DNA of 7,167 bases from Brevundimonas sp. UBA5713 (GTDB taxonomy: Bacteria > Pseudomonadota > Alphaproteobacteria > Caulobacterales > Caulobacteraceae). Under the pieces are notes generated by a model that ran no database searches, was not told the origin of the DNA, and worked only from the letters and a program-made list of their open reading frames with translations. The first letter of the stretch is position 1, and the number at the start of each line of letters is the position of its first letter. The position numbers and the translations under genes were made by a program. Location of the stretch: positions 668 through 7,834 of the forward strand of contig NZ_DIGV01000020.1 of NCBI RefSeq assembly GCF_002419815.1. The letters run 5' to 3'. Of this stretch, positions 5,927 through 7,167 are shown piece by piece.

Positions 5927-6289
5927 TCAGCGCACCGAGAAGGTGTAGGAACCCGTCATCCGGTGGCCGTCGCTTGACGCGATGCGCCAGTCGATACGGT
6001 AGGCGCCAGCAGCCAGCGGGCGGGCCAGGGTCCCTGTCAGGGTTTTACCGTCTTCAGCAACCGAATTCCGAAGTGGGACCTTCTCCCCCGCCGCATTGAC
6101 GACGTCAAAGCCGGAAAAAGCGGCAACAGAGCGCTCGCTGAAGGTGAGCGTTAGTGTCTGAGTCGCAGCCACGGTCGAGTTGGGCGCGGGGTTTGCGCTG
6201 ACCAGACGGGCGTGAGCCGCCGCCGGTCCAGCGGCGAAGGTTACGACCGCCGCGACGGCGATGAAGGGCGCGGGATTGAAGTTACGCAT
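5927..6289 (-). CDS. copC: CopC periplasmic copper-binding protein
   Basis: A 120-aa periplasmic copper carrier of the CopC/PcoC/YobA family. Residues 1-25 are a signal peptide ending in AAA, so the mature protein starts at H26 (HARLVSANPAPNS). In the family this N-terminal His, with an Asp and a His in a DGH motif, forms the Cu(II) site; here these are H26, D107 and H109 (SSDGHRMTGSYTF). The Met-rich Cu(I) loop of classical CopC/PcoC is absent (the only Met in the mature part is M111), so this looks like a Cu(II)-only form. The ATG at 6289 has TGGAGA 5 nt upstream and directly precedes the signal peptide. A TTG 23 codons further upstream would add a charged leader unlike a signal peptide. 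copC is followed at once by copD, with an insertion sequence upstream. Confidence 0.93.
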   Translation of the reverse strand: MRNFNPAPFIAVAAVVTFAAGPAAAHARLVSANPAPNSTVAATQTLTLTFSERSVAAFSGFDVVNAAGEKVPLRNSVAEDGKTLTGTLARPLAAGAYRIDWRIASSDGHRMTGSYTFSVR

Positions 6290-6464
6290 AATCGTCTCCA
6301 GACATTGGCCGATCCTGGCCCTGTGTATCTCTACGCGCCCGACCGGTGCTTCCCTCAAAGGTGGCCGATTCAGGGTCCGACGCTGGAGACGTCGACACCC
6401 TCATCATGTTGGTCATCTCCGGCGCGATGGCCGCCCATCCGGACGGCTGCGGTTCTGAGCCAGC
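6290..6464 (-). promoter_or_regulatory. Upstream region of copCD next to an insertion sequence
   Basis: About 175 bases between the copC start and the IS end, presumably holding the copCD promoter. No confident -35/-10 pair or known copper operator was recognised. A 44-codon open frame (6416-6282, minus strand) runs into the copC start, its TAA overlapping as TATGCGTAA. It has a GGAG near its start methionines but no family resemblance, so it is noted here and not called a gene. Confidence 0.4.
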
Positions 6465-6477
6465 CTAGGCTCAGGAC
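6452..6477. repeat. Inverted repeat (hairpin) at the 3' end of the insertion sequence
   Basis: CTGAGCC (6455-6461) and GGCTCAG (6468-6474) pair perfectly around AGCCTA. The stem can be stretched to 10 bp (6452-6477) with one G-T wobble. It begins right behind the transposase stop codon. It may stop transcription leaving the element, or be partly IS end and partly target DNA; a CTAG sits at 6465-6468. No T-run follows on the minus strand. Confidence 0.5.
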
Positions 6478-6867
6478 TCATAGCCAAAAGAGCACTGTAG
6501 CGGCGAGTGCTATGGCGGAGAGGAAGACGTTCGGGCACCGATCATAACGCGTGGCAACGCGTCGCCAGTCTTTCAGACGACCGAACATGATTTCGATGCG
6601 GTTGCGTCGTTTGTACCGGCGCTTGTCGTAACGAACAGGTTCGTTGCGTGTTTTGCGTCCAGGAATGCAGGGCGTGATCCCCTTGGCTTCCAAGGCGTCC
6701 CTGAACCAATCCGCGTCATAGCCCCTATCGCCCAGCAGCCACTGTGCTCGGGGCAGACTATCCAGAAGAGCCGCCGCGCCGGTGTAGTCGCTGACCTGAC
6801 CAGCCGTCACAAACAGGCTAATGGGGCGTCCATTCGCATCGGTGACGGCGTGCAGCTTGGTATTCAT
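6478..6867 (-). CDS. IS5-family transposase, C-terminal part (orfB)
   Basis: The catalytic second half of a DDE transposase, 129 aa from the ATG at 6867. LLGDRGYDADWFRD (about 44-57) holds the second catalytic Asp, and RNRIEIMFGRLKDWRRVATRYDR (about 90-112) holds the catalytic Glu in the R-x3-E-x6-K pattern of IS4/IS5-type transposases; the protein ends in IALAATVLFWL, the common end of IS427-like elements. The ATG is probably not an independent start: the frame is open upstream to about 6911, and in the family this part is joined to orfA by frameshifting. It encodes no DNA-binding N-terminus of its own. The stop at 6478 nearly coincides with the element's end. Confidence 0.88.
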   Translation of the reverse strand: MNTKLHAVTDANGRPISLFVTAGQVSDYTGAAALLDSLPRAQWLLGDRGYDADWFRDALEAKGITPCIPGRKTRNEPVRYDKRRYKRRNRIEIMFGRLKDWRRVATRYDRCPNVFLSAIALAATVLFWL

Positions 6868-6912
6868 CCCGCCCCTTTGGTCCGTCCGATCAGTCGCCCG
6901 AGGCCCCCTTTT
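6868..6912 (-). other. Frame-transition segment of the transposase
   Basis: Between the two transposase frames lie two A/G runs, AAAAGGGGG (6912-6904) and AAAGGGG (6878-6872). orfA ends with a TGA at 6892-6890. In the third frame the intervening bases read GGLGRLIGRTKG, which resembles from memory the usual linker of this transposase group just before GGMNTKLHAV of orfB. Restoring the family protein would need a -1 shift at each run. The first run has the form of a -1 slippery heptamer (A AAG GGG) in the orfA frame. Confidence 0.6.
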
Positions 6913-7167
6913 CTACCCGCAGGCTCGAAGCCGTACGGTGCGCCTTTAGATTGGTGGCATCGATCATGACGGTCCGGCGCTCGGCCTGTGCGCCAGACAG
7001 GTCCTCCATCATCCGAACGAAGACGCCAGCCTCGCTCCACCGCTTCCAGCGATTGTAGAGCGTCTTGTGAGGCCCGTAGGCTGGCGGCGCATCGCGCCAG
7101 CGCAGGCCGTTGCGGTTGACGAAGATGATCCCGCTCAACACCCGTCTATCATCCACCCGAGGTTTGC
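6890..7167 (-). CDS. IS5-family transposase, N-terminal part (orfA), 5' end outside window
   Basis: The first half of the same transposase, open to the right edge of the window. It reads KPRVDDRRVLSGIIFVNRNG followed by LRWRDAPPAYGPHKTLYNRW, the typical DUF4096-like N-terminal region of IS5/IS427 transposases, then VMIDATNLKAHRTASSL with the first catalytic Asp. The GTG at 7156 is inside the conserved KPRVDDRR stretch and is unlikely to be the true start, which should lie some 30-40 codons upstream beyond the window. The frame ends after KGASGD at a TGA, and continuation into orfB needs frameshifting. Confidence 0.88.
   Translation of the reverse strand, partial: KPRVDDRRVLSGIIFVNRNGLRWRDAPPAYGPHKTLYNRWKRWSEAGVFVRMMEDLSGAQAERRTVMIDATNLKAHRTASSLRVEKGASGD

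Larger units (their letters stand above)
6468..7167 (-). mobile_element. IS5-family insertion sequence, IS427-like group (5' end outside window)
   Basis: The right 700 bases or so of an IS5-type element, carrying its transposase in two frames on the minus strand. The end near copC is placed at about 6468-6477, just behind the transposase stop, because coding ends there and a CTAG, a plausible target of this group, sits at 6465-6468. The exact end cannot be fixed without the other terminus, which lies beyond 7167. The element is transcribed toward copC and may influence its expression. Confidence 0.75.

Noticed and set aside
6290..6358. Longer CopC beginning at the TTG at 6358
   Set aside because: It would put 23 charged residues before a normal signal peptide; the ATG at 6289 has TGGAGA 5 nt upstream.

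Overview
The window is GC-rich (roughly 64% by eye) and reads as an accessory metal-resistance cluster from an alphaproteobacterium. A Caulobacterales host such as Brevundimonas is my best guess. It rests on the protein sequence style, the GTG/TTG starts and the IS5-type element, all judged from memory, so the genus is an inference.

Left block, minus strand (1-2698). In transcription order there is a small one-TM CnrY-like anti-sigma protein, a CnrX-like periplasmic metal sensor, a CnrH-like ECF sigma factor and then the Tat-exported multicopper oxidase CopA, whose 3' end lies outside the window. The Y-X-H order, the lengths (92, 146 and 193 aa) and all five known metal ligands of CnrX are kept. 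This is therefore a CnrYXH-type transmembrane metal-signalling module placed directly upstream of a copper oxidase rather than upstream of a nickel/cobalt efflux pump.

Middle block, plus strand (2827-4995), divergent from the sigma operon. It holds a membrane acyltransferase of family 3, a secreted DUF411 protein with a CxCC motif, and a secreted NTF2-like protein with a His-rich mature N-terminus. The acyltransferase has an in-frame TGA at 3787, after which the frame stays open for 63 codons encoding a typical family C-terminus. Its second stop overlaps the DUF411 TTG start, so it is a nonsense-interrupted gene whose full length would be about 384 codons.

Right block, minus strand (5008-7167). 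CopC and CopD are adjacent (4 nt apart) and converge on the NTF2-like gene with only 12 nt between the two stops. Upstream of copC, in the same orientation, is the 3' part of an IS5-family (IS427-like) insertion sequence. Its transposase is split into two frames, and a family-like linker peptide lies in the third frame.

Together the genes describe an envelope copper-handling locus: periplasmic oxidation (CopA), periplasmic binding and inner-membrane transport (CopC/CopD), secreted small metal-linked proteins (DUF411, NTF2-like), and probable ECF control by an envelope metal sensor. No RNA genes, CRISPR arrays or origins were seen, and no gap between genes exceeds 300 bases.
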